A DNA stretch of 64,000 nt from Brachypodius melanocephalos (GCA_013398615.1 VZSR01000520.1:23476551-23540550); one strand, 5' to 3'; positions 27,801 through 40,429 are shown, counted from the first letter of the stretch. Translations and numbers: made by a program. The notes: a model not told the origin generated them from the letters alone.

Positions 27801-29068
27801 AAAATCATACAGGTAAAAGCTGAATAGAACAAACATCCCTCAATCTGAAAATGTTTTTGTGACAAGGCATTTCTTATCTCCTGCGTCATTAGGGTGTTCT
27901 GAATCTTAAAACGGAAGATCATCCTGCATCAATTTAAAAAGTTTTTGATGTGTTGGCATACAACATCATGAACTAGCCAGTAAGTCAGATATTTTACTGA
28001 CTACAAAAACAATCCTGTGTTCAATAATCGAACACAAGTTTTCAATGTATAGCTAGACTTAGTGTAATAGTAAACTAGCTTCCTCCCCCCACCTCCTTTT
28101 CATTGTGTCAAACCATCAGGAAAAGAAACCCAAGCTCCATTCATCACACAACCAGAAGTAATCTATCTTCTATGTCTCAATTGTTATTTCATAAATGAAT
28201 TGAGAATATTACATATCCTGTAGCAAAACACTAAAGCATACAAGATAGCTTGACTATTTCTGAAGACAGGGAAAATATTTCTGGTATGTGAGACTAAAAT
28301 AAATGTACAGTTCATGGTCACAACTGCAAACACCTAATCCTACTACATCAAACCCTAAACTCAAAGAATCACTAAAATTAATGAATCCAAAATTCAAAAG
28401 ATATCAAATTTCACTTATATAAACACAGAGCTGGACTTCTATCTGCCTTCTTCATCTCCTATCATCCTTCCACCCATATCTCAATAAACCTTACTCTTAA
28501 CTAAACTTACAACAACTATTACTCTTTCCCACATTCAACAATGTCAACACTAATGCAACTTTACACGTTTTACATCCCTGTGCAAGGTTTTCACCAGTTA
28601 TATAGTATAAACTTAGTCACTGTCCTATCCAGACAACCAGGAATTCAAACTGCAAAAGCTTACGATAACATTTCCAGATATCAGCATGTCCAACACTGCT
28701 ACCCCTCCCCAAATATTGTTAATTGCCAAAGTTTATAAGAAAATATAAAGCCAGACCCCAAAATGATGGAACCTTGGTGCAAGCGAATGGCACACCCCTG
28801 TCCGCAGCCTCAGGGTCCGTATCGCCCCCCACCAGGCACACACCCCCAGCCTGGCACGGCCGCTCCGCCGCCCCCCGTGACACCCGGGCGGCGCCCGCTT
28901 GCCGGCCCCGCTGCCCTCCCGTCCCTCACGGGGCTCAGAGCTGCCCCGCAGCCCCGGGGAACGGGATACGACGGCACGGACTGGGCTGGGCTGGGCTGCA
29001 GGAGCCCGAGAGCCGCCTGGCCGCCGGCTTTAGAGCTGGTTGCGCGTGTGTGTCACCCACCGACCCAC
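18828..29068 (-). other. HEATR5A: HEATR5A first intron, about 10 kb
   Basis: AT-rich DNA with stop codons in all frames and no exon that I can join to HEATR5A. It holds homopolymer and low-complexity tracts, including an A run near 21487-21507 and another near 23604-23619, and a purine/A-C-rich patch at about 19270-19350. ORFs in 21.6-22.2 kb and 24.6-25.0 kb show no recognisable family. Alternative 5'UTR exons could be hidden, but I cannot support one. Its upstream end is uncertain because the first donor is ambiguous (see the promoter entry). Confidence 0.6.
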
Positions 29069-29600
29069 CTGGCGGCTCCGGGGGTGATCCAGCACTTTTC
29101 GGGCGCAGGCCTCGGGCGAGCACAGCCCCGCAGGACTCCCAGCTCCGCTCGGCCCTGCTGCCCCTTCACACAGCCCCTGCTGCCCCTGGCCTCCCTCAGC
29201 CCGCGGTACCTGCCGGCCGCAGCGCTCCCGCGCCGCTCTGCAGGCTCGGCCCCGTCCGCCCGCCCGCCCTCCTCCAGCGCGGGGGGGCGGCGGGTCCTGC
29301 GCCCGAGCTGCAGCCGCTGCCGCCGCCCGCCGGCGGGGAGGGGGGAGGAAGGGGAGGAGGAGGAGTATGAGGGCGACTCCGGTGCTCAGGGCTGTGCAAT
29401 CGGGCCCGGAGCCATCGAGCGCCCACGGCGGCCGGGAGGAGGGCGGGAGCGGCCCGGGGAGCGCGCAGCCCGGGGCGAGGAGTGGCGGCGCCGGAGGGGA
29501 GGGAGTCACCGCCCCCGGGGCGCTCCGAGGCTTCGCAGGCTCCGGGGCCGTGAGCGGATCTGCACTACGGGAGCACAGCCGGGGGCTCAGCGCTGCCTCA
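28790..29600 (-). promoter_or_regulatory. HEATR5A: CpG island promoter of HEATR5A with non-coding exon 1
   Basis: An abrupt rise to very GC-rich, CpG-dense sequence lies upstream of HEATR5A on its sense strand. Two plausible minus-strand donors occur: CAG|GTGGGT (exon edge at 29069) and CAG|GTACCG (exon edge at 29210). Either could splice to exon 2 at 18827. Purine-rich GA repeats at 29336-29370 (plus strand) and the lack of a TATA box fit a broad CpG promoter. Long open frames on both strands here reflect GC-rich sequence lacking stops, not genes. The exact start site is not determinable by eye. Confidence 0.75.
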
Positions 29601-30312
29601 CCAAAAACAGCAACAAAAGATTCCTCTTGGCGATGCTTTGTGAAGGTAGCTTAGCTGGTACTGCTGGGACTTGTACCTGGCTGTGATCAGCGTCTTCTAT
29701 GGCTTCTGATTTCCACGCCACTCCTCAGGCATCCACGTCCGTATTTCCCTGGGAGGGCCCCTTGGCACTGCACAGGACAGTAACGGAAACACGCCCTTTA
29801 TATTAAGCGTTCGTCAAACCAAACGTGTGCAAAAGTTGTTACTCCTGGGTTTCATTAGTGAAAGCTGTGATGCCAAATCGATATGGAATCCCAAGTCAAG
29901 GAGTAATTCTGTGTCTTACAGACAAGGTCAGCTGAAACTCCAGGAATTTCACCTCGTTTCTCCTACTGCATAGGTAGTCCAGCTGGAGGACGTTGCTTTG
30001 TCACTGGGAATTACTTCCACCCTTCCAAATTTTCATTAGCGAACTCACTGGTCATGAGAAAATATCTATTGGAGGGATTTTCTTTAATGTATTCTGTGAT
30101 CAGTTTAAGTTCTATCTTAGTAAGAGAAAAGCATGTGTCTCTCAATCACTTTTTAGTTTAAAAAAAAAAAAAAAAACCAAACAAAAAAACCCCCAAAAAC
30201 CAGTAATCTTACTGTAGTTTTTCAGCTGATGCCCAGCCATGTTTGGAACCTGGCACTAGTAATTTTCTCCACAAGCCTGTGTTTTCTGGGACTATCTTTT
30301 AACTTGTGCAAA

Positions 30313-30632
30313 CAGAATCTCAGAATCATTAAGATTAGAAAAGACCTGTGAGATTGAGTCCAACCTTTGACTGATCACCACAATGTCAACTAAACCATAG
30401 CACTGAGTACCATGTCCAGACATTTCTTGAATACCTCTAGTGATGGTGACCCAACTTCCCCCCTGAGAAGTCCAAAGTTTAATGAGTGTTTCCATAAATT
30501 CTTCCTGGTGTCCAACCTGAACCTCCCCTGGCATATCATAGGGGTATGTCCTCTTGTGCTATCACTAGTTGCCTGGGAGAAGAGGCTGACCCCCACCTGG
30601 CTCACACCTTCCTGCAGGCAATTGTAGAGAGG
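30313..30632 (-). repeat. CR1 LINE 3' fragment, antisense to the plus strand
   Basis: On the plus strand it starts with 'cagaatctcagaatcatt', the reverse complement of the CR1 terminal repeat. It continues through hallmark segments such as 'aaaagacctgtgagattgagtccaacc', 'tgatggtgaccca' and 'ccaacctgaacctcccctgg'. Hence it is a 5'-truncated copy on the minus strand, just upstream of the HEATR5A promoter. It is moderately diverged. Confidence 0.9.
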
Positions 30633-33094
30633 GAACCATTGCGGTGGGGGAATAATGCCTGGGACACAAAACCACAGGAGCAGAAATTGTGTCTAAACCT
30701 TGCATAAGCTTGTACATTCGACTACACATAGGTTCAATATGTAAAGTTTACATGCAGGGGATCCTCTGTGAACATCTGTGCTCAGTTAGGCAGATGATAC
30801 TGCTGAGAAATATTTCAAAGAGCACATGCAGGGCTGCCTGATTACATTGTGCTGTAGATGCCATGAGCACCAGACTGCATTACCGTATATGGACACTGGT
30901 TTGATTTTTACTAAACTGACTGTGATAAAAAAACATGAGCACTGATGCAATGACCTTTCACAAAAATTCTGGCAGTGGATGTGGTAATGAAGAATATGCC
31001 TCATACCTGAATCAGGAAATTATTTGCATATTATGTTTCACAGAAATCAACTCCACAAACTTGTACTGATGTAAAGGTGTTAACCTGTTTTGAAAAATCA
31101 CATATATTCCCAGGGAAGAATTATTTGCTGAGTTAACCTCATTTTGATCAGGAGCTGAATTGCTGTTACTAATATAGTGATTTGCAATTCACTTGTGAGA
31201 AAGGTGAGCTGAACAATTTATATTCAAAGACTGTTATGATTTTTCCATAAGGAACCCCAGAAAAACAAGGGCTCTCTGACAGTCCTGAGGCACTAGAAAC
31301 TCCTGTCAATATTTGTGAAGGATTGATCATGTTTAACTCAGAAACAAATAATCAACCCCAAATCTAGAATAATTTTTGGAAGATTATTGCTATTATTATC
31401 ATTATTATACCTGTTGTTCACTCTGTTATGGTAGCAGGCAAAGATCCATTCAAAATTAGTTATCTCTTAATGCTGAGTGTTACATGAACACAGGGCAGAA
31501 CAAAACATCATTCATTAAGAAAGATTTGCTCAGTTTTTCCCAAGAATTATCTAGCCCAGTCCCCTAGGACACATGATATCAGATCTAACTTATGCTTTGT
31601 TAATGCTAAACTGATATGAATCAATTGGAATAACAAGGCATATTGATGCAGGATGTTCCTTCCATATCTGGGTACATCAGCTTTAGGGTTCCTTCGTGCC
31701 AGCAGTGCTTACATAAGGGTAAGATTCTGTCTTCATTGGATTTATAGCTAACCTTGATTTTTACTGTTATATTTCCATAAATTGGTCAACAGACTCTTAA
31801 CCATGCACTGATTCAAATTAGCATCTACTTTAGCAGTTATGCATCCCATTTTTATTTTTCGCCTTTTCAATTTAAAAATTGAAACTTTAAAAAAGTGCAC
31901 ATTTATAGTAATTTCTTCTAAAACAGAAAAAAATAGGACAATTTGATGCATTCACCATATATTAATTCAATTTTCCCTTTCCCCATTAGTCCTGACTGTG
32001 CTTCAATAACAAATTACTTAATAAAACAAGCAACTGGCAAATAATTGAAATGCTCAAACCTACTGATCAGTCTTCTCATTAGTCTACTTTGGTAAAGTTG
32101 GTTGACTGATTTAGAGCATGAGTCAGTTCTGCCATACAAATTCCAGACATAGTAGAATATCTACGCAGTCACATATGCCTCTGAGCTAAATACTTCCATT
32201 CTTTCAGCTTTATAACCTTCAGTGACTCTAGAGGAAGAAAAAAGAATGTATGCCTTTGAATTCAGTGGGACTGTCCATGCATGAATAAGAATCACAGGAC
32301 TAGAGGCCTGATTTGAATCAAATGTTACATCACCAAATAATTACATAGCAAACAAAACAAAATTTCATTATATTTTAAAATCATAAAGAAGGGATGTCTT
32401 TAACTATGAGATTAACCATTTAGTTTTACTTTCTGGAGGCATATAGAACCCAATACATTTTGGCCTGTCCTAGCTTTTGCAATGCTTTAGGTACCATACT
32501 TGCTTTCTTTACACATTGAATATCAAAAATAATGTATAGTTTTATGCTACAATACTGCTAGGCTTCTTTTTATTCCCAACATAGTTCCTTTTTGTACTAT
32601 CACAAAATGCAAGGCCTGAATTCCTGCCAAGCAATTACACAGTCCTGCTGTTATTTTAAATCCTAAAATGCAAATAAAAGTATTATGCAGGCCTAGATAA
32701 TGTTAGATACTGCTACCAAAATGGAAGGGCGAAATAAGAAAGTTAGGTCTAGGGATGGATTGCCAGCTAAATACTAAGGCTTCCCCAAAACATTTTATAT
32801 TCAATGTTAATCCAAAACTTTAGTTGCCAGTCTCTTTTCTAATGGAGCACATCTAAATAGCATTGAGCTCTTTTCTTGCACATTTTTAACACATACTGTT
32901 GTAATAGGGCATTGTGGCACTTACACAAGTAAATATAATTAAAGTGAATGGAAAGCAATTTTATATTCAGAGTGATGAGATACCTATGAACTAGAACTGT
33001 AAGCCAGGAATGCCTTTTATTTGCTTTCCCATGCTGTCTGGATCACTCCTATCTAGAAATACTATGAGGTGTTATTTGTACTGATACCACACTG

Positions 33095-33415
33095 TGCACT
33101 GAGGTACTCAAAGTGCTCTGTGAACATTAGCTTAAGTCACATTTTTGAGGCAGAGGCTAAAGTAGGAGGTAGTGAAAGGCAACTTCCTGTAGCTCCAGCA
33201 AAGGTGAAGAGAGGTGAAAGTATACTGCCTTCTAATGGAAGAAGAAGATCAGAGGTGATGTTCTGCTTTTAGTGAAAGGGGAAAAACCCAGTGGTTTTAA
33301 ACCTCTCTTTCCCCGTTTTCACTCTTTCTTTGTATCACAGATGGAAAAAGTAGAGCAGAAAATTGCTTTGCCCAAAGCCACACACTGGCAGTAATTGAAC
33401 TAGAAGACAGCATTG
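33095..33415 (+). repeat. MIR-like ancient SINE remnant
   Basis: The right part (33336-33415) follows the MIR core closely: 'cacagatggaaaaa', then 'ttgcccaaagccacacactggcagt' and 'ttgaactagaagac'. The left part has 'caaagtgctctgtgaacatt', also typical of this class. The middle is diverged. Assignment is by memory of the consensus. Confidence 0.6.
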
Positions 33416-33867
33416 GTTTAAATAGAAAATGTGCAATACATTCATAGTATTTGGGCTGTTCTAACTTCTGTTTCTTTCTCTTGTCCACATACACCACTTA
33501 CTTTTGAGCTGCAATTGCTAGCAACAGAATCTTTTGGGAATCTCAGGAGGATTTCCAAATTGTGAGTTGCTTTCAAGAAGCTTCAAGAAACGAAGAAGGA
33601 ATAAATAGGAAATACCAAATTCATCAAATTCTTGAGAGAGGGTCTCAAATTTGGGGTGCTCTTTCCCCAAGAAAAATATTAAGGAGGAAGCTCTGCTTTC
33701 TGTTCTTGTCCAGCAATTGACTCTGATGTCTAGAATAAATCACCTGGTGGATCTCCCAGACAACCCAGTCCTGTCCCACTGTCCTCTGCAATACATTAAA
33801 CAGTGATAGTCATTGTTTTGTTCAATGTATGGTCTTCAGGACGAAGACACAGAAAACAAAAATAGAT

Positions 33868-33947
33868 AGCCATTTATCAGATGAGAATTGAGATGCAAAG
33901 AATTTAAGAAATTAAGTCAGACACAAGAGTTTGGTGGCAAACCTCAG
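33868..33947 (+). repeat. Second MIR-like core remnant
   Basis: The order 'catttatcagatgagaattgagatgcaaag ... aagaaattaagtcagacacaagagtttggtggcaa' parallels the MIR core (cattttacagatgaggaaactgaggc ... aagtgacttgcccaaggtcacacag). It lies about 450 bases from the first remnant in the same orientation, so the two may be separate insertions or pieces of one broken element. Confidence 0.45.
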
Positions 33948-36900
33948 GTAATGAACACCTGTGGAGGCATTTGTGGAGACCACTCTAGCCCTCTGTGGCA
34001 TACTGCTACTGCAGCTTCCAAAGAGAAACAATGTGTTTGAAGGATTCCATATAGAAGACAGTAATAGAAACTAGAAGCAAAAAATAACAGAAGCTTAAAA
34101 CATTAATCCCTCGTTCTCCAAAGAAGCTGTTTTTATACCAGAGGTGAGATTGAGGTTCAGCAGATCATACTTTTAAATCCAAGTAGATGTGGAACTTTGT
34201 TCGCAAAGAGAAGCTAAAGAGCAGTTGTTGCATTGAGTGACAATGAAGAATTTTTGTGGAGCTTTTGTGGTAGATGAGATCAGACATCAAAGATGCATTA
34301 AAAGACCTGGTGAAAAGCACCACAAAGGCTGGCTGATATCCAGCAGCCCATCAAGTGGCTGCCATTTCAACATGGGAAGCAACAACCTGAAAAAAGTGTT
34401 ATGTGCAAAATCATGTTACAGGCAAAAAGAAATCCACCCTATGTTTAGAGTCACACCAAATTTATTTTAATTGCAACCTTAGCAATACAATTAAAGAATT
34501 ATTATCAGTCCAAATCTAATTATTGCAGAAAAACGAAGGAAGTAAAAATAAAGAAACTCTATAGAAGGTCTCAATAATAATAGTACAGTAAAAATTGTTA
34601 TGTATGTATTATTTATTACCTACCCTCACCCCTCTTCCTGGTGTCATTCTTGCCCTTTCATTTCCTTGTGGCTTCCACCTGGTAGAGGGAGCACAGTGGA
34701 TTATCAGCATCTGGAGTCCTGTGCCTGCAGGAGTATGATGTTTATGATTTCTTCCTTTTTTTTTAAATATATATCTTTCACTTGGAGTTCTTTTGATGCA
34801 TTTTAAAACAACATTTTACTCTTTGCTTTTTCTTCACTGGCCCGCAACTATGTATTTTTCTTTTTGTTCATCTTAAGTGTTTTGGGTTTTGCTTATGTCA
34901 TATTGTCATTATTTCTTCTCTTTTTTTATCCCTAAGAATAGTTTCAGCCAGCTCCAGGTTGGTATTTCTTCAACTCACCATTGGCAAGCTGTTTATAGCC
35001 TTGAAGTCTCCAGTGCCAGCCTGTGCCCCATCTCTTACTATCCCATACCTCTGCTTTACATTGCAGTTGGTGTCTTCACTTCTCAAAGCTCCTCAGGTTT
35101 TAATAGGCCTGTATTTCTGTACCCTGTAACACCATGTTAGAGTCATAAATGTATAATTCTACACAAAAGAAATACTAAATATTAATAATTATATAGCAAC
35201 TGTGGTTACACATAAAAGTAAAACAAATTAGCCATAGCCTCCTGTCCTTGGAAAAAAAAATTGTTACAGCCAAATCAAATAAAACCAAAGCTCTGAGAAG
35301 CCTGGGGAAAGTTCCCATGATAATCTTCCATCCTGAGCTCTTGGAACACTTGGGTCAAGGTCTGTGGACTGTCACTAGCAGTAGCAATAAAGTTGCAAGT
35401 ATTATTGGGCTACATGCTATTTATTAACTTCTTGTTTTGGATTAATATTTGTATGTTGTAAATTCATATGTTGCATACTCTGTGTAGAAACAAAGGTAAA
35501 AATTTCAGAAAGGGCACGGGAAGAAAGCAGGAATATGGCTGACTAGAAAACAAGCTATTGCCCCTGAACTCATTAGTGAGTGTTTATGAGCCCCGTTCAT
35601 AGTCCACACATGCTCAGCTTCAACATACTGGGTGTGTGCGCTGCAAACAAGGTCACAAAAACCTGATATTGCAAATTCCTGCATGTCAGTTGAATTGGAG
35701 ACATAATAGCATAAAGACAACTCCTCACTTTATAGGTTATTTCAAGGAGGTGGGGAATATTAAGCATCTTCTAAAAAATATTTTCTAAGTATAGAACAGG
35801 ATAATGATCTGAGGTTTTGTCTAGTCACATTACAGAAACTATTTAAAGCAGAGTCAGGTCATCTGTTTAAAGCATATGTTCATGGTTGAAGGGAATAAGC
35901 ATTTGGCTTTGAAAAAGTAATTTTAATCAATTTTTTTATCAGTGTGGTCCAGCATGTTATTCAGAAATGGCTTCCTTCAGTAAATGGATTGTGAATCAAT
36001 AGTAGATATAAATAAAGCAGTACAAAGGGCACAGCATTCAACAAGCTGCCAATCCCTGAAGCAGAAGATGGCAGAAATCAGTATTCCAAGATGGATACAC
36101 AAATAAATCAGAAATGGCCAGCTAATACACAAATATCCACCTTTTCACAAAAATCAGAGTTCCATCTGGTCCTAAGAACCACTGAAATGGACATTAGTAT
36201 TTATGTGCTTTATATGACAGACTGCTATGAGATAGAGTTTGGATTGAAGTCTGTTTTTCACTAAACATTTTCAAGCTTATCCCTCCTAGAAATCTTAAGA
36301 GTTCTTTAGGTGTAGAGAATGAATTTCCAGGCTGCTAAAGAACTTTCTGGAGACAGGAAGTAAATTAATGCTGCAGATTTTGTATTATACCTCATATACT
36401 AAATACCCACAATTCCTGTAAGGTCTGTGAAAAGTGGTATTACTCAGCACTTACTAGGATTTGATCTCCAACACAAAGAGGAATTGCAATGTTTTTTCAA
36501 GCACGCAGATCATAATGAATTGTATTAATCATTTGCATCAGGACAATATTATTTAAATGTCGCTAGTAGGAACTTTGAACGTGACTCATATTGTGTCTGT
36601 CATAACTGTTAATTATTAATGAAGAAATATGTCATTTGGGTCCTAATATTAGCTAATAGCTAATATTTCCAGGCCATTTGTGTAAATGGTTGTTTTCAGC
36701 TGTGAGAATGTCAGTTGCCAGGAATTCAATATCCTTATTTATTTCATAATTATTAATGATACATCATGCTAATCTGAAAAAAAAATCTCACTATTCTCTT
36801 ATCAAAACTCTAATTTTCGTACCTGTTTAAAAAAAAAAAAAAAAGTGATTCCCATGGCATAGTTTGAGTCTACAGATCACATATTCAATGTTTTGTACGA

Positions 36901-38149
36901 AATAAGGATAAGGACAGAATATTTGTAACTACTGGCCTACAATTTAGGATTGTGCATTAGGTTTTACATATCTTCCAGAATAAATTCTTATTCAAACAGC
37001 AATTCTGGATAATTGCTGAAAACCATATAAATGTCTGATTTCACTTTGAACCCTTCTAAACCATAATGCTGCATTAAAAAGAGTAACTTGATTCACAGGA
37101 TGAACATTTAATTCAGTTTTGCATTTGCCACATTTTAATACAGCTGTTTTGTTCTTACTGCCTTTCAAGAGAGAATTTCCCATGATATCTTCTTAACACC
37201 ATCTGTTAGTAATGTTTGTAACAGAACTGCATAGTGGGTCAGCTGGGAAGGGGGCCCCAAACATCCCAATATTGTCTATAAAAGGAAAGCTAGTCTCTGC
37301 CTAGCAGCTTCAATGGACAAAAAGCTGGAAGGAAGCAATAGGGGCAGAGGGAACAAGGAGATGGAAGCATACATCATATCATCTTTATTTTTGTTTTCAT
37401 TTGGATGTTTCTGTTCTTTTCCTGAGGGTCTGTTATGAAAGAATTGAGTAGACAGCAAGACCACAGTAACAAGGGCATAGACCAAGCTATAGCAGGCAGC
37501 CTATCAAGACACATTAGAGATTTCAGAATGCAAACTTCAAGCAAGCAATTCAGATTCTGCTGGTTTCTTGATGTGCCTCACTTACTCTTCTTCCCTGCAT
37601 AGCCCATGATCAGTCCTGTACTACCTTAAGTCTCCCACCCTTACTCACTCTGGTCGAGAGGCATAGACTTTCTTATTTAGTACTCTCTAAGAGGCTAAAG
37701 TTCAGTGAATTTGTTTTCAATATATTAGTTAGAAAGCACTGTCATTTTATACATAGAAAACATAAAGGTAAGTATTGACGTAAATGCATCTATTCTTCTT
37801 TTATCTATAAACTACTTCTTCAAGCTGTACATGTAATACTTCTTTCATTATTTTTTCGTAAGAAATGATTGCATTATCCTATTTTTGTTGATAAATGTTT
37901 TGAATTATTGGATCAATATTAACAAATATTTTTAGCACACTTGAGATGCATATGAGACAAAAATAGATAATCATTTTAGCAAGGCAGTCTCAGGCATCCT
38001 TCTATTCAATGGGACTGGCAAAACCAGTACAGATGAGTGAAAGCCTTTTTTAAACTATCTCCCAAGGGAATCCAGCACTTTAATGCTTAGGAGAAAAAAA
38101 AAAAAACAACAACCAAACAAAAAACATCAGTACTGTATTTGGGATACAA

Positions 38150-38155
38150 TTTATT
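38150..38155 (-). terminator. DTD2: Candidate DTD2 polyadenylation signal
   Basis: AATAAA on the minus strand starts only a few bases after the DTD2 stop. It could serve a very short 3'UTR, but cleavage sites normally need further downstream U/GU-rich sequence, and other AATAAA-like sites lie farther left. It is reported as a candidate only. Confidence 0.3.
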
Positions 38156-38158
38156 TTT

Positions 38159-38484
38159 TCAAAATTCCATCAGATGAGTGTAAGGTCCATTTGTATCCAG
38201 TTTTAACACCTGCCTGTTTCCATATGTGCCATGCTTGACAAGAACACCAGCTTCCATGCATTTGGCATTGGCAGACAGTTCTTTTTCACACAAAGTCACA
38301 AACTGAGAATAAAGTTCAAACCCTTTTTCTTTTTCAATGTTTGCATGGTACTGCATCTTTCTTCCCTTTGGTTTACCACCTAGGGTAGCTTGTGGTATGA
38401 TGAGTACATCACCTGGTAAATCAAGAATGGAGACAAACTCGCCGTTTTCATTTTCGCTTAATTTAACATTCAACAGCGTATCGA
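38159..38484 (-). CDS. DTD2: DTD2 coding exon 3 (residues 60-167 and stop)
   Basis: The terminal exon carries most of the protein. It begins by completing a Val codon, then DTLLNVKLSENENGEFVSIL, DLPGDVLIIPQATLGGKPKG, then FELYSQFVTLCEKELSANAK and finally NRQVLKLDTNGPYTHLMEF before TGA (opposite 38159-38161). PQATLGG replaces the SQFTL-type motif of DTD1 and the C-terminal NGPYTH holds the Gly-Pro catalytic-pocket motif. The acceptor is TTTTTATTTGCAG-like, opposite 38485 onward. No frameshift or internal stop. Confidence 0.97.
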
Positions 38485-40429
38485 CTGCAAATAAAAATAA
38501 AATAAGAGTTAGTATAACTGAAGTGAATTAAACTGGACATTATAAAAAAGATCCAACTAATATTTTGATGTTTGACAAACCACTGAATAAAAGAAACTGT
38601 TTATTAATGAACTGAAACATGAACAATCAAGAAATACTTAACCAACTAATATGTCTGAGTGTTGTGAGGAATGTGAAGGATATTAATATCATATGTCTAA
38701 ATTCCTATTTTTGGGGGAAGTGATTGGCTATCTAAAATCCTAGAGTTGATTCTAGTTGGACACACGCAAAAGAACCCAAGATGCAATTAGCGAGCCTTCC
38801 TTAATTGCTTGATACTGTTCATATAGGCAGCATTTGCACAACCCTCCACACTGTAGGACACACCATCCTCAGTGCACTTTGGAGAGCGTCCTGCCCTGAC
38901 TGTCTGCTCATTCTGGTTGCAGCAGGACCCAGCACTGATCTGAGCTGAAGGCACAGCTCCACGGTTTGGTCCCAAGTGGAGCAAGCGTCCTTCAGCGCTG
39001 CACTTTGAGACATGCAGCTACCAGTTTGTCACTTGAGACAGGAGGTGGGCAGGAAGGTCAGATGCAATTTGGCTTATAAGCCAGAAAATTTAAACTTGCA
39101 AATAAAGTCAATGCATTTACTAACTTTAGATTTTCTGATGTTTCTATAACGAATCAAATAATTACCCCAACTCTGTAAAAGCTGTGAGGATACCAGTCAT
39201 GCCTTCAAACCCTAAACATAAATGTTTAATGTTGTTAGAAGCAAAAACAGCTGAGCTGTGATTCAGGAACCAAACCCACACACTTAGATTCAAAATGTAT
39301 TTAGGAAACAATATTCTCTAAGACAGGCACTCAAGGTCCTAGATGAATCTCCTGATAGGAAACAGGACTTTCTTTTTCTGGCCTGTTTTAGCTGCCTCAC
39401 AGCTAAAAATGTAATTATTCTCAAGCAACATTCTCATGAAACTCTCACTAGCACAAACCAAATTTTTATATCATAGATTTAAATATTTAGCATTGCAGAA
39501 AGACTGTGCCCTCCAAGACCAAGAGAGAACCCCCCAGGAGTTGCTCTCAGCATTTTTAATAGCACCTGTACTTGTGCACTGCTGGTCCCAGCCAGCAGCC
39601 TGAAATAGACTGAAATAGTGAAATGCTGTTACACAACCTTTAGCCAAATGACTAGTATCAGCCAGTCACAGAAAAGAAAAGGGCACTTTTATCTGGAATA
39701 TGTGGCATCACAGAATTTCCCAGGGGAACCAGTGCAGTGATGGTGGAGAGGAGGGAGAAGAAATGACATAAAGGTAAAAAAAATCCGAAACAGAACAAAA
39801 ACAAAAAAATCAAGCCAAAACAGCACTGGGTAATGACAGAAATTGCTACTATTTGACCTTATCCACAGCACCTTCTCTGCTTCAATGTAAATGTTAAAGT
39901 GCATGTGGAGAAGAAGACGAGAATTGCAGACATTGCTGTTATTGCTTCTGAACCAGAAAACTGGACACACTAACACTGTAAACTGGTATGTAAGAACCAC
40001 TGAAGTGAGATGGGAAAGACTCTTTCATTATCCACACAACTCCCTCTACCGGCTATAATTTTAAATATCCTGCACATGCAGTGAGATCAAATCAAGTGAT
40101 GTATTTGAAATTCAGTTCTGTCCTGGACTGAACCTATTGCCTGACACACATAATATGTTAAACCGAAGGTGCAACATTTTATTTATTTGCTAGAATGTTA
40201 TTAGGGGAATTTGTTTTCTAGGTTGGTCATGAACAAACAGACAAGGAGGCATGGACAACTGTCAAAAGAAACAAGACAAACCAAACTGTTCTTCCAGCCA
40301 GGTAAATGATTTGAATAATGCCATCTCATGGTATTATTTAGAATAATGTAATCTCATGCTACCTTCTCTGCCTCAACTGCTTTTCTTCCTTTTCAAACAA
40401 TACAGTAATGGATATGGATTATATCATAC

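Larger units (their letters stand above)
1..29330 (-). other. HEATR5A: HEATR5A gene locus, 5' portion (partial, runs off the left edge)
   Basis: Thirteen coding exons on the minus strand splice together with GT-AG junctions and matching phases, giving about 689 N-terminal residues of a HEAT-repeat protein of the HEATR5 family (full length is about 2,000 residues, so roughly a third is here). Residues throughout resemble HEATR5 proteins, and the neighbours DTD2 and NUBPL point to the A paralogue rather than HEATR5B. The HEATR5B/p200 paralogue works with aftiphilin and gamma-synergin at AP-1 clathrin-coated membranes and has a yeast relative, Laa1. A similar trafficking role for HEATR5A is inference. 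The right boundary (transcription start) is only approximate. Confidence 0.92.
29601..38158. other. Intergenic region between HEATR5A and DTD2
   Basis: About 8.5 kb without a convincing coding exon on either strand. It contains one CR1 copy (30313-30632), MIR-like SINE remnants (about 33095-33415 and 33868-33947), poly-A runs near 30160-30176, 36827-36844 and 38094-38106, and a short palindrome at 36645-36667. The largest open frames (for example 34877-35140 plus) have no recognisable domain. Confidence 0.65.

Noticed and set aside
28723..29686. Very long overlapping open frames on both strands (215 and 307 codons plus, 159 minus)
   Set aside because: They lie wholly in the HEATR5A CpG island, consist of Pro/Ala/Arg/Gly-rich low-complexity protein in several frames at once, and reflect absence of AT-rich stop codons.
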